NCBI RefSeq assembly: GCF_051195255.1
Contig: NZ_JBNJLK010000009.1
Coordinates: 75,803-139,802, forward strand
Direction: 5' to 3'
From: Falsirhodobacter sp051195255
GTDB lineage: Bacteria > Pseudomonadota > Alphaproteobacteria > Rhodobacterales > Rhodobacteraceae
Length of the DNA stretch: 64,000 nucleotides
Translations under genes and position numbers: made by a program
Notes under the pieces: model-generated
What the model was told of the DNA's origin: nothing
Databases searched by the model: none
The model's input: the letters and a program-made list of their open reading frames with translations, nothing else
Shown: positions 25,484 to 33,740 of the stretch, in pieces
How the letters are laid out: every line of letters starts with the position of its first letter
How positions within the stretch are numbered: position 1 is the first letter of the stretch

Positions 25484-26603
25484 TTGGCACCGCCTTGGGA
25501 CTGACCTGCAACGCCCGCACCATGGCGCTCGCGTCGAAGCTGCCCGCGCGCGCCTTGGACACCAGCGTTCGCAGATACGCCCCGGGGCGCTGGATACGGC
25601 CAAACCTTTGCAGGATGCACAATACGGCTGTGGCGGCCTGGCTCGGCCCCATATGCTGCTCCGCCTGTCGCCACACGTCCGGAGTTATGCCCATCATCGG
25701 GCAGAGCTTTTGGGCCGTGTCCTGCATCCCGCGCCACGTCGTGATGGGACTCTGCGCATAATCCGCACTGTCGGGACATGCGGACAGGATCGTGTCCAGG
25801 CACAAGGACGGCTTTTTGCCCGTGTCTACGCGCGTTCCAGATTCAGATAGAGTTTTGTTTGAACTCTGTATGTGCCGCTCAATCTGGCTGTCATTGCCGC
25901 CCGGATGTTCTGCAGCAAGGGGCAGGTGAGAGAGTGCTTGATGCGCGAGATGGGCCGCTTCGGCCGTCAACTCCCGCATGTCGGTCAACGAAAGCTTGCG
26001 TCGCAGCCTGCGTTGAAGGTCCAGCAGGGCCAGCGTCCGCTCCTCGTGAGCCGGCAGCTGCGATGCATCGCGCAGATGCAATACGGCAGCCTCCCGCAGA
26101 AGCTGAAGTTCTTCGGCCTCGGCCTCGGCGTGTCGAGCAGCGGTCATGATCTCCTCACTGCGCACCAGCAGGGGGCGCAGGTCGAAGCCGAAAGCGCGGG
26201 AGATGCCGCCGGTCGCGTCGCGGCGGGCGAAGCGTTTTCCGTTGGGGCTGTCGTGGCGCAGGATCAGTCCTGCCGTCACCAAGGCGGCCAGATGACGGCG
26301 CAAGGTGCTTTCGGGCATTCCGTGCAGCCGTTCCGACAGGCGCGCGTTCGATGGGAATACGATCAGGGATACGTCGGCGGCGAGGATCGGGGTGGGAAGG
26401 AAGGACAGCAGGGCCTGAAGCACATGGAGATCGCGGTCGCTCACCTGGAAGCTCTTCCGGGCGACGCTAAGGTCACGCAGCAAAGCCCACTTGTCGGCGG
26501 GAACGGCAGGGCAGGGGGCATCGGCCAGCCTGCGATGTGCCGAAAGGTCAGCCGCAGCCGGACGCCGCCCGAAGGGCGTCGTGGAAATATGTTTCATCCG
26601 CAT
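25479..26603 (-). CDS. repC: Replication initiator RepC
   Basis: Initiator of 374 residues for the repABC replicon. The N-terminal TPFGRRPAAADLSAHR, then DLHVLQALLSFLP and VFPSNARLSERLHGMPESTLRRHLAALV (winged helix) are the RP-C family signature; the C-terminal block around TWRGMQDTAQKLCPMMGITPDVW and QRFGRIQRPGAYLRTL is also conserved. RepC binds the origin, which in this family lies inside its own gene. The start at 26603 or 26597 is uncertain. A counter-transcribed RNA and a parS site lie directly upstream, and a second parS covers the stop. Confidence 0.93.
   Translation of the reverse strand: MRMKHISTTPFGRRPAAADLSAHRRLADAPCPAVPADKWALLRDLSVARKSFQVSDRDLHVLQALLSFLPTPILAADVSLIVFPSNARLSERLHGMPESTLRRHLAALVTAGLILRHDSPNGKRFARRDATGGISRAFGFDLRPLLVRSEEIMTAARHAEAEAEELQLLREAAVLHLRDASQLPAHEERTLALLDLQRRLRRKLSLTDMRELTAEAAHLAHQALSHLPLAAEHPGGNDSQIERHIQSSNKTLSESGTRVDTGKKPSLCLDTILSACPDSADYAQSPITTWRGMQDTAQKLCPMMGITPDVWRQAEQHMGPSQAATAVLCILQRFGRIQRPGAYLRTLVSKARAGSFDASAMVRALQVSPKAVPS
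25830..25875. other. Candidate replication origin: AT-rich segment inside repC
   Basis: Within repC an AT-rich stretch includes GAGTT (25850-25854) and AACTC (25862-25866) as an inverted repeat around TTGTTTG. In repABC plasmids the origin has been mapped to an AT-rich part of repC at this relative place. The exact limits are inferred. Confidence 0.4.
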
Positions 26604-26642
26604 TCACGAGGATGCAAAAATCGGTCCGTCGGACAGACGGGT

Positions 26643-26658
26643 GTTGACAGCTGTCAAC
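26643..26658. promoter_or_regulatory. parS centromere site 2 (overlaps the ctRNA promoter)
   Basis: An identical copy of the 16-base palindrome GTTGACAGCTGTCAAC, 39 bases upstream of repC. It contains TTGACA (26644-26649) in the right place to be the -35 element of the counter-transcribed RNA on the plus strand, so RepB binding here could affect both partition and copy-number control. Confidence 0.88.
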
Positions 26659-26677
26659 TTTTGCCGTTACGTGCGAG

Positions 26678-26734
26678 TGCTTAGATCGACGAAACGGCCT
26701 CTCGGGATGTCATGTCCTGGGGGGCTTTTCTTTT
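26678..26734 (+). ncRNA. Counter-transcribed RNA (inc-alpha) controlling RepC
   Basis: The repB-repC gap holds, on the strand opposite to repABC, a -35 TTGACA (26644-26649), a weak -10 about 17 bases later (TTACGT, 26667-26672), and a terminator hairpin ending in TTTTCTTTT. The transcript would be about 55-60 nt. Small antisense RNAs of this size and position are known in repABC plasmids, where they reduce repC expression and set incompatibility. The 5' end is estimated from the promoter. Confidence 0.7.
26697..26734 (+). terminator. Terminator hairpin of the ctRNA
   Basis: GCCTCTCGGGA (26697-26707) pairs with TCCTGGGGGGC (26715-26725) over 11 positions, three of them G-U, around a seven-base loop, and is followed by TTTTCTTTT. 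The G-U pairs make it strong on the plus strand only, as expected for the antisense RNA. Confidence 0.75.
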
Positions 26735-26771
26735 GCGGTCCCTTGTCGTGCCTCCTGTGTTGATGTTGCTT

Positions 26772-27683
26772 TTATTCTCCGCGGCCGGAAAGCCAGTCGC
26801 GGTGAAGCCGGTCCATGTTCGCGACAAGCCAGTCGTCAAAGCCGTTCGCCTTGTCGCGCGCGATGTTCAATGTGGTCGTCCGCGCACCACGCGTGACTTC
26901 GCCCAGCGGCGTGCCATCCGCGCCGGTCAGCACGGGGCGTTCGGCGGGTTTTGGCGGGGCGCTGACATGGGTCAGGACCGCCTCGAACCGCGCATCGGAC
27001 GCGTCGCCCTTGGCCGCCCCCACCAGGGACGGGACGTCCATGTCCTTGATGCGCGTGGCCAGCGTCAGCCACCGGTCGCGGCCGATACCGGGGGCCGCGC
27101 CGATGGCCGTCAGAAGGGCAGGGGGGATGGCGTCCGCGATGGACAACATGCGCGAAATCAACGTCTTGTCGATCTGGAGGGCGTCGCAGATCACCTTGCG
27201 GTCGAAGCCGCTGTCGCGCATGTGGCGGGCGAAGTTCGCCTTCTCGATGAAGGACAGGTCCTTGCGCGCGGTGTTTTCCTGCCCCTGCGCCACGATCAGG
27301 TCGCGGTCGTTCAGCTCCCGCACCATGGCCTTCACGGGCTGGTTCAGCAGCTTCATCGCGGCCACGCGGCGGCGGCCATAGACGATCTCGTACCGCCCCT
27401 CGGTGTTGGGGGAATGGCGCAGAAGGACAGGGACCTGCTGGCCATATTCGCGCATGGATTCGGCCAGAAGCGCGATGCCGTCCGGATCTTCATCCAGACG
27501 GTCGCGCAGGCCGGCATGGTCTATCATATCGACGGGAACCTCGATAACGGAACGGTTCCGCAGGTCCGCGATCGATTGGCTGACCGCCCCGATGGCGCCC
27601 TTCGTCACCCGCGGCTGCGCCGACAGGGCAGGGGGATTGGCCGAGGGGGTCAGGAGGCCCTTCAGAAGATCCTTGCGCGCCAT
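26772..27683 (-). CDS. repB: Plasmid partition protein RepB (ParB family)
   Basis: Centromere-binding partition protein of 303 residues. The ParB/Srx block YEIVYGRRRVAAMKLL, the QGQENTARKDLSFIEKANFA motif and a helix-turn-helix around FDRKVICDALQIDKTLISRML are visible; the C-terminal part should dimerise. It binds the two GTTGACAGCTGTCAAC sites and partners the RepA ATPase. The ATG at 27683 overlaps the repA TGA by one base (TGATG), so the two are translated together; the in-frame GTG just before is less likely. Confidence 0.93.
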   Translation of the reverse strand: MARKDLLKGLLTPSANPPALSAQPRVTKGAIGAVSQSIADLRNRSVIEVPVDMIDHAGLRDRLDEDPDGIALLAESMREYGQQVPVLLRHSPNTEGRYEIVYGRRRVAAMKLLNQPVKAMVRELNDRDLIVAQGQENTARKDLSFIEKANFARHMRDSGFDRKVICDALQIDKTLISRMLSIADAIPPALLTAIGAAPGIGRDRWLTLATRIKDMDVPSLVGAAKGDASDARFEAVLTHVSAPPKPAERPVLTGADGTPLGEVTRGARTTTLNIARDKANGFDDWLVANMDRLHRDWLSGRGE

Positions 27684-28870
27684 CACGTCACCCCTTTCCG
27701 GCCCCAGGCCTGCTGGATCAGCGCCTCGATCTCGCCGTTGACGGCGTTCAGGCTTTCCATCGCGCGTTCGTAGGTGGACCGGGTGAACTGCCCCCGTTCC
27801 ACCTCGTAGAGGGTCTGCTTGGTGATGCCCGCGTCCGAGATGGCGGTCGATTTCAGCACCGGATGGTTCAGCACATGCTCGCCGAACATCGACCGCATGA
27901 AGGACACCATCTGGTTCTGCGGCCCGTCGCCGGGCTCGTACCGCGTCACGACATAGCGCAGCCAGTCATAGCTCATGTTGCCACCCGCCTCGGCCACGAC
28001 GCCAAGGAGGTTGGAGGTCATCAGTAGGAACTGGCACATCGACATGACGTCCAGCATCTGCGGGTGCACGGTGACGAGAACCGCCGTGGCGGCCGAAAGC
28101 GCGGACATGGTCAGGTACCCCAACTGCGGCGGGCAGTCGATCACGACCACGTCGTAATCGTCCTGCACCTCGGCCAGCTTGTCGCCCACGCGGGTAAAGA
28201 AGAACTGAGCCGACCGTTCGGCCAGCGCGCGCGGGGTTTCGTGCTCGAACTCCATCAGGTCGAGGTTGCCGGGGATGATGTCCAGCCCGGGGAAGTAGCT
28301 TTTGCGAATCACGTCGCGCAGGGGCAGGGGATCTTCGTATCGGATCGCATCATACAGCGTGCCGCCATCGATCAGGTCGAATTCGGGCTGGAACCCGTGC
28401 AAGGCCGAAAAGCTGGCCTGCGGATCCAGATCCACCGCCAGCACCCGGTATCCGTCCAGCGCCAGCTTCTGCGCCAGATGGGCGGCCGTCGTGGTCTTGC
28501 CCGATCCGCCCTTGAAGTTGATGACGGTGATGACCTGAAGATGGTCGTCCTTGCGGCGCCCGGGAATGTAGGTTCCGGGTGTTTTCGTCCCCTTTTCAAG
28601 GAGTTGGCGAAGATCCTGCACGTCCGTCAGGCTGTAATAGCGCCGCCCGCCCGCCCGCGTTTCGGGGCTGGGACCGCGCCCGTCCAGATGCAGCTTGCGC
28701 AGATAGGCGTCCTTGACGCCCAGAAGGTCCGCCACTTCGCCGCTGGTGAACTTGCGCAATTCCTTGCTGGCATCCGGGGGGAAAAGCTGTTCACGATGCG
28801 CCTGAAGCCGTTCGGACAGCCGCTGGGCGTGTTCGCCCACCAGAACGTCGATTCGTTCCTGACGCTTCAT
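27683..28870 (-). CDS. repA: Plasmid partition ATPase RepA (ParA family)
   Basis: Partition ATPase of 395 residues. An N-terminal MerR-like helix-turn-helix (FTSGEVADLLGVKDAYLRKL, about 48-67) is followed by the deviant Walker A FKGGSGKTTTAAHLA (about 120), DLDPQASFS, and the Walker B-like YDVVVIDCPPQLG. In this family RepA both moves plasmid copies with RepB and represses its own operon. The ATG at 28870 has AAGGGG upstream and is the usual family start; the longer frame to 29071 adds unrelated sequence. First gene of repABC. Confidence 0.93.
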   Translation of the reverse strand: MKRQERIDVLVGEHAQRLSERLQAHREQLFPPDASKELRKFTSGEVADLLGVKDAYLRKLHLDGRGPSPETRAGGRRYYSLTDVQDLRQLLEKGTKTPGTYIPGRRKDDHLQVITVINFKGGSGKTTTAAHLAQKLALDGYRVLAVDLDPQASFSALHGFQPEFDLIDGGTLYDAIRYEDPLPLRDVIRKSYFPGLDIIPGNLDLMEFEHETPRALAERSAQFFFTRVGDKLAEVQDDYDVVVIDCPPQLGYLTMSALSAATAVLVTVHPQMLDVMSMCQFLLMTSNLLGVVAEAGGNMSYDWLRYVVTRYEPGDGPQNQMVSFMRSMFGEHVLNHPVLKSTAISDAGITKQTLYEVERGQFTRSTYERAMESLNAVNGEIEALIQQAWGRKGVT

Positions 28871-28888
28871 CTTCGCCCCTTGTGGTTC

Positions 28889-28903
28889 AGCGTGTGTTAC
28901 GCT
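28889..28903. promoter_or_regulatory. Inverted repeat in the repA upstream region
   Basis: AGCGT and ACGCT flank GTGTT, 18 bases upstream of the repA start. RepA proteins autorepress by binding their own promoter region, so this is a candidate operator. With only five-base arms it could also be chance. Confidence 0.3.
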
Positions 28904-29122
28904 TGAACTCGTGATATCTGCTTCTTGCCGTAAGTGAATGAGGGAGAATCCGGATTCGGGCAAGGGGTTTTTCAAGTTCGGCCGCGCAAAACCGGCCAGA
29001 AGGCCGCCGCCCCTGCACGGCTTGCGAACGGACACGGTCACGCTTTCAAATCTGCGAAGGTTGACTTTCAATCAGCCGAACGTCAGATTTCAACCGGCCG
29101 ACGCCTGTCAAAGGATTCTTCG

Positions 29123-30349
29123 ATGTTTCAACGTCACGCCGCCGCCCGCATCGCCGAGGCGCTGGAGGACACGCGGGTCGTTCTGATCTCCGGCCCCCGC
29201 CAGTCGGGCAAGACGACGCTGGCCGAGGGGCTGGCGGCCAAGGGGCGGGCCTTCTTCACGCTGGACGATCCCACCACGCTGGAGGCCGCACGCACCGATC
29301 CCGTGGGCTTCCTGCGCGGCCTTGACCGCGTGGTCATCGACGAGGTGCAGCGCGCCCCCGGCCTTCTTCTGGCCATCAAGACCGAGGTGGACCGCGACCG
29401 CCGTCCCGGACGCTTCCTGCTGACCGGCTCCGCCAACCTGATGACCCTGCCGAAGGTCGCCGATTCACTGGCGGGGAGGATGGAGACGGTGCCCCTTCTT
29501 CCTCTCTCGCGCGGAGAGATCCTGGGCCGCAAGTCCAGCTTCCTCGACAAGCTGCTGACCGGCCGTCCGGCCACGGTGGGCGACCTGATCCTGGGGCAGG
29601 ACCTGGTGGAGATGGTGCTTTGCGGCGGCTATCCCGAGGCCGTGGCGCGGACGCGCTGGAGCCGGCGGCAGGACTGGTACCTGAACTATGTCGACGCCCT
29701 CGTGCAGCGCGACGTCCGCGACATCGCCGAGATCGAGAAGCTGGGCCTTCTGCCGCGCCTTCTGCGGATGATGGGGGAACATTCGGGGCAGCTCGTCAAC
29801 GCCTCGGCGCTTGGCGCGCAAGTGGACCTGAACCACGTCACCACCCTGAAATACATGCGCCTGTTCGAAAGCCTGTTTCTCGTGGACACGCTGCCGCCCT
29901 GGTTCAACAACCGCATCAAGCGGCTGGTGAAATCGCCGAAGCTGCATTTTCTGGACGCGGGCCTTCTGGCGGCCCTGCGGGATCTCTCGCCCGAGCGCGT
30001 GCGGCAGGACCGGCCCGCCTTCGGCGCGGTGCTGGAAACCTTCGTCTTTTCCGAACTCCGCAAGATCGCGACGTGGAGCGACGAGCGCCCCACCTTCGGC
30101 CATTTCCGCGACAAGGACCAGACCGAGGTCGACATCGTGCTGGAAACCCGCCGCGGCACCGTGGCGGGGGTGGAGATCAAGGCCTCCGCCACCGTGCGGG
30201 CGGAGGATTTCAAGGGGCTGCGCAAGCTCGCCACCGCGCTGGAGGATCGCTTCGTCCAAGGCGTGGTGCTGTATGACGGCGACCGCGTGGTGCCTTTCGG
30301 CGAAAAGCTGTTCGCGGTGCCGCTGTCCAGCCTCTGGTCCGACGGATAG
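29123..30349 (+). CDS. AAA-type ATPase with DUF4143 domain
   Basis: Protein of 408 residues. The N-terminal ATPase has Walker A ISGPRQSGKTTLAE and Walker B-like RVVIDEVQRAPGLL, then the sensor-like RFLLTGSANLMTLP. The C-terminal DUF4143 region has a PD-(D/E)xK nuclease-like signature (DKDQTEVDIVLE ... GVEIKASATV). Members of this family are common on plasmids and near mobile DNA; their role is not established. It is transcribed alone, divergent from repA. The ATG at 29123 starts directly at the family N terminus (MFQRHAAARI). Confidence 0.85.
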   Translation: MFQRHAAARIAEALEDTRVVLISGPRQSGKTTLAEGLAAKGRAFFTLDDPTTLEAARTDPVGFLRGLDRVVIDEVQRAPGLLLAIKTEVDRDRRPGRFLLTGSANLMTLPKVADSLAGRMETVPLLPLSRGEILGRKSSFLDKLLTGRPATVGDLILGQDLVEMVLCGGYPEAVARTRWSRRQDWYLNYVDALVQRDVRDIAEIEKLGLLPRLLRMMGEHSGQLVNASALGAQVDLNHVTTLKYMRLFESLFLVDTLPPWFNNRIKRLVKSPKLHFLDAGLLAALRDLSPERVRQDRPAFGAVLETFVFSELRKIATWSDERPTFGHFRDKDQTEVDIVLETRRGTVAGVEIKASATVRAEDFKGLRKLATALEDRFVQGVVLYDGDRVVPFGEKLFAVPLSSLWSDG

Positions 30350-30352
30350 GGA

Positions 30353-31447
30353 TCAGAAGGCGGCGCGATAGATGGCCAGCACGTCCTCCACGCTCATGTC
30401 CCGGGGGTTGTTGTTCATCAGCCGGCGGATGGCATGGGCGTCGGCGGCGAAACGGGGAAGCTGATCTTCCGTCGCGCCATGGGCCGACAGGCGCATCTCC
30501 ACCCCCAGGTCCGCGCAGAAGCGGTGGGCGGCTTCGGCCAGATCGCCCGTCAGACCAAGCGCACGCGCCACTTCGGCCGTCTTGTCGGGCACCGACTCCT
30601 CGTTGAAGGCCAGCACATGCGGGAAGATGATCGCGTTGGCCAAGCCATGCGGCAGGTGCAGCAGCGTGCCCAGCGGATAGGCCAGCGCATGCCCCGCCGC
30701 CGTGTTGACCGGTCCAAGGCAGATCCCGCCATAGAAGGAGGCGAGCATCATCCCCTCCCGCGCCTCGGTGTCCGTGCCGTCCTGCACCGCGCGTTTAAGG
30801 AAGCGGCCCACAAGGCCGATCCCCATGCGGGCGAAGCCGTCGATCACGGGGTGGGCGTTGATGTTGGTGAAGGCCTCCACGCAATGGGCCATGGCGTCGA
30901 TGCCGGTGGCGGCCGTGACGGCGGGCGGCACGCTGAAGGTCAGGACCGGATCAAGCACGGCCAGATCCGCGATCAGATGCGGGCTTTCCACGGCGATCTT
31001 GGCGCCCGCGCCCGGATCGGTGATCAGCGCGCGGATGCCGGCTTCGGACCCCGTGCCGGCGGTGGTGGCGACCTGCACCAGCGCGGTGCGCCGGCCCGCC
31101 ACCTTGTTCGGACCGGCCACATCGGCCAGCGTCTGTTCGCCGTCCCACAGCGCGGCCACCAGCTTCGCCACGTCCATGGCCGACCCGCCGCCAAGGCCCA
31201 CGACCAGATCGGGACGCGCGGCACGGGCCGCCGTCAGCGCCGCCTCAAGGCAGGCGATGTCCGGTTCCCCCGGCAGGTCGTCGAAGATCGTGATCTGCCC
31301 TGTCAGGCCCAGCTTGTCGGCGAAGGCGGCCGTGTGCGGCGTGGCCAGCACGAAGGCGCGTTGGGCCGCAAAGACCTCCCCCACGCGGGCCGAGGCGCCG
31401 GCCCCGATCTCCAGTCGCTTGGGCAGGTGGATGGTGATGTTCCTCAT
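30353..31447 (-). CDS. Iron-containing alcohol dehydrogenase
   Basis: Group III metal-dependent alcohol dehydrogenase of 364 residues. It has the NAD-binding GLGGGSAMDVAKL, the TTAGTGSE motif and metal ligands in GIDAMAHCVEAF and LPHGLANAI. It would oxidise a hydroxy acid or sugar acid intermediate, or reduce an aldehyde. It starts in an ATGA overlap with pdxA2, and is the last of three genes (sialidase-like, pdxA2, adh). In published DUF1537 pathways a dehydrogenase supplies or removes a keto group before or after the kinase/PdxA2 steps, so this is the likely redox partner. Confidence 0.88.
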   Translation of the reverse strand: MRNITIHLPKRLEIGAGASARVGEVFAAQRAFVLATPHTAAFADKLGLTGQITIFDDLPGEPDIACLEAALTAARAARPDLVVGLGGGSAMDVAKLVAALWDGEQTLADVAGPNKVAGRRTALVQVATTAGTGSEAGIRALITDPGAGAKIAVESPHLIADLAVLDPVLTFSVPPAVTAATGIDAMAHCVEAFTNINAHPVIDGFARMGIGLVGRFLKRAVQDGTDTEAREGMMLASFYGGICLGPVNTAAGHALAYPLGTLLHLPHGLANAIIFPHVLAFNEESVPDKTAEVARALGLTGDLAEAAHRFCADLGVEMRLSAHGATEDQLPRFAADAHAIRRLMNNNPRDMSVEDVLAIYRAAF

Positions 31448-32394
31448 GCTGCTTTCCCCGCGACCAGCTTGCGCGCATAGGCGATGGCCTCGATCATGTT
31501 GCCGTGGTTCGCGATGCCCTTGCCCGCGATGTCGAAGGCCGTCCCGTGATCGACCGAGGTGCGGTCGATCGGCAGCTCGACCGAGACGTTGACCGCCGTG
31601 TCGAAGGCCACCAGCTTGATCGGGATGTGCCCCTGGTCGTGATACTGCGCGACCACCAGGTCGAAGGCGCCGGAAAAGGCGCGGTGGAACACCGTGTCGG
31701 CCGAAATAGGGCCCGACGCGTCGATTCCTTCGGCGCGCGCGGCGGCGACGGCGGGGGCGATCTGGTCCACATCCTCGGTCCCGAACAACCCGTTTTCGCC
31801 GCAATGGGGGTTGATGCCCGCCACCGCGATGCGCGGGGCCGCGATGCCGATGCGCTTCAGGTGGGCGTTGCCGGCGCGGATCGTGGCCAGCACGCGTTCC
31901 GTCGTCGCCCGCCGGATCGCCTCGGACAAGGAGACATGGGTGGAGACGTGGATCACCTTCAGCTTTTCCGAAGCCAACAGCATGTAGGCCGCGGCCGATC
32001 CGGTCAGCGACCGCAGCATTCCCGTGTGGCCGTCATAGTGGTGACCGGCGGCGTTCAGCGCTTCCTTGTTGATGGGGGCGGTGACGATGCAGCCGATCTT
32101 GCCCGCCTGCGCGTCCCGCACCGCCTGTTCGATGAAGCGGAAGGCCGCGTCCCCCGCCACGGGCGACAGCTGGCCCCAGGGCAGGGGGGCGCCTTCGATG
32201 GGCAGGTCCACGACATGCCCCTCAAGTTCCACATCGCAGCCGACGGCGACCTTGGCCGCTTCCAGCGTGGCGCGGTTGCCATAGATCAGGGTGCGGGCGC
32301 GGTCGGCGGGCGACATCCCGGCCAATGCCTTCACGCTGATTTCGGGGCCGACGCCCGCGGGGTCGCCCATGGTGATGCCGATGGTGTCGCTCAT
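31444..32394 (-). CDS. pdxA2: PdxA2-type 4-phospho-threonate/erythronate dehydrogenase
   Basis: Dehydrogenase of 316 residues in the PdxA family. The N terminus GITMGDPAGVGPE, the metal-binding HYDGHTGML, and VAQYHDQGHIPIK are intact. A DUF1537 kinase encoded nearby (36308-37312) points to PdxA2 rather than vitamin B6 synthesis: in known pathways that kinase phosphorylates D-threonate or D-erythronate and PdxA2 oxidises and decarboxylates the product to dihydroxyacetone phosphate. It is coupled by ATGA overlaps to both neighbours, the sialidase-like gene and the iron alcohol dehydrogenase. Confidence 0.85.
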   Translation of the reverse strand: MSDTIGITMGDPAGVGPEISVKALAGMSPADRARTLIYGNRATLEAAKVAVGCDVELEGHVVDLPIEGAPLPWGQLSPVAGDAAFRFIEQAVRDAQAGKIGCIVTAPINKEALNAAGHHYDGHTGMLRSLTGSAAAYMLLASEKLKVIHVSTHVSLSEAIRRATTERVLATIRAGNAHLKRIGIAAPRIAVAGINPHCGENGLFGTEDVDQIAPAVAAARAEGIDASGPISADTVFHRAFSGAFDLVVAQYHDQGHIPIKLVAFDTAVNVSVELPIDRTSVDHGTAFDIAGKGIANHGNMIEAIAYARKLVAGKAA

Positions 32395-33569
32395 GCAAGC
32401 CTCGTCGCGTTGGCCGCCCAGCCCGGCGACAGCCGGACGTATCTGATGGCGCGGCGGTGGTAGGTGTAGGTGATGTGCAGCGTCCCGTCCGGGCCCTCCA
32501 GAAGCCAGGGATAGGACATTTCCTTGTTCCGCCCGTCGGTGGAATCGTTCGACGTGCAGGTGCCGGGGCCGTCTTCCACGATCAGGCGGTCGGGGAAGGT
32601 GCGCCCGCCATCCGACGACAGGCACACCGCCACCGGCGCGCGCGGCACGCCCCAGACGGGCACGCATCCCCCCGTGGGGTCGGCGTCGGGGCGGTCGTCC
32701 TCCTCCCCCAGCTCGTCATAAAGCGAGGCGCGCCGGTCGGTGCTGGTCGCGGCCGAGGACAGGTTGCAGATCAGCGCGATGCGCCCGTCCGCGATCCGTG
32801 TGGCCGCGATGGAGGAGTTGTTGTTCGGCAGATCCGTCGCCTCGGGTGCCGACCAGTGGCGGCCGTCCCTGCTGTCGCTGCGGAAGACGTGGTCGGCCTG
32901 ACGGCGGCGGAAGAAGGCGGACATGGCGCCGTCCATGGGCACCGGGCTCATGTGGACGGAACCGATGGAGCCTTCCACCGCCTCCAGCTGCCATGTCTGG
33001 CCCTGGTCGAGGGAGATGCCCATGGCGGCGTCGTCATGGCTGCCGTTCCACTTCTGACCGGGGCGGGACGCGCAGCGAAAGATCGGCAACAGCCAGCCGC
33101 CATCGTCGCGCACGACCACGTTGCCGCGCACGAAGCAGCCGCGCGGCAGGTCCAGATAGCGCCCTTCACCGACAGTCACGCCGTCCGCATCGCGCGTCAG
33201 GTGCGCCATGCGGATGCGGCATTCGTCCTGGTTGCCCGAGGGCTGGGAGGTGTGGAACAGCCACATCCGCCCGTCCGGCGCGTGGAACACGACGGGGTTC
33301 TGTTCGGAATGGTCAGGATCATGGCTCAGCACCCGGACCGAGCCCCATTGATCCGCGCCCGCCGGCAGAAGGCTGCCATGGATGGAGATGTCGGATTTCC
33401 CTTCCAGCGTGCCGCCGAACCACACGCACAGCAGCGCGCCATCCGGCATCAGCGACAGGAATGAGGCGTGGTTCTGGATCATGGGCGAGGGCAGGAACCC
33501 TTCCGCCCGCTCCGGCGACACAGGCGTCACGCGCCCCGTCATCGCCTGGGCGATCTGCTCCGGCGTCAT
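32391..33569 (-). CDS. Cytoplasmic sialidase-like six-bladed propeller protein
   Basis: Protein of 392 residues with a BNR/sialidase propeller: Asp-box-like motifs SLDQGQTW, SRDGRHWSAPE and SSDGGRTF are spaced along it, and it ends LLEGPDGTLHITYTYHRRAIRYVRL. No signal peptide is visible, so it should act in the cytoplasm on an imported substrate. Start chosen at 33569, after GGAGGAGG. It is the first gene of an operon with pdxA2 and an alcohol dehydrogenase and is divergent from a binding protein and a DapA-family lyase. The combination suggests hydrolysis or isomerisation of a sialic-acid-like or other acidic glycoside. True sialidase activity is not shown. Confidence 0.7.
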   Translation of the reverse strand: MTPEQIAQAMTGRVTPVSPERAEGFLPSPMIQNHASFLSLMPDGALLCVWFGGTLEGKSDISIHGSLLPAGADQWGSVRVLSHDPDHSEQNPVVFHAPDGRMWLFHTSQPSGNQDECRIRMAHLTRDADGVTVGEGRYLDLPRGCFVRGNVVVRDDGGWLLPIFRCASRPGQKWNGSHDDAAMGISLDQGQTWQLEAVEGSIGSVHMSPVPMDGAMSAFFRRRQADHVFRSDSRDGRHWSAPEATDLPNNNSSIAATRIADGRIALICNLSSAATSTDRRASLYDELGEEDDRPDADPTGGCVPVWGVPRAPVAVCLSSDGGRTFPDRLIVEDGPGTCTSNDSTDGRNKEMSYPWLLEGPDGTLHITYTYHRRAIRYVRLSPGWAANATRLA

Positions 33570-33611
33570 CGAATCCTCCTCCTCCATCCTTGCCCCGACA
33601 GTCAACGCGTA

Positions 33612-33626
33612 ACAACAGGTTGTCAA
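33612..33626 (-). promoter_or_regulatory. Promoter/operator candidate for the sialidase-like operon
   Basis: Read on the minus strand this is TTGACAACCTGTTGT, a consensus -35 TTGACA merged with the inverted repeat ACAAC/GTTGT. A similar element, TTGACAACTTTGTAC, faces the opposite way at 33741-33755 before the divergent operon. The shared eight bases suggest one regulator, possibly the GntR protein at 37314-38027. Confidence 0.4.
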
Positions 33627-33740
33627 GTTGAAGCGTAGTTTCTTCTTGGCGTGGCAGCCTTCATGCGTTTCCAGAAGTGATGAAATAAAGGGTTATATAC
33701 CTTCGTTTTCCGGACATCTCCGCATTTACACAAACCGACA

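Noticed and set aside
28940..29100. Stretch upstream of the DUF4143 ATPase, with possible short frames and a third parS.
   Set aside because: GTTGACTTTCAATC near 29060 resembles only a half-site of parS, and the short frames have no ribosome binding site or family match.
32391..33569. True secreted sialidase.
   Set aside because: No signal peptide is present and the neighbours are cytoplasmic acid-sugar enzymes, so only a sialidase-like fold is claimed.
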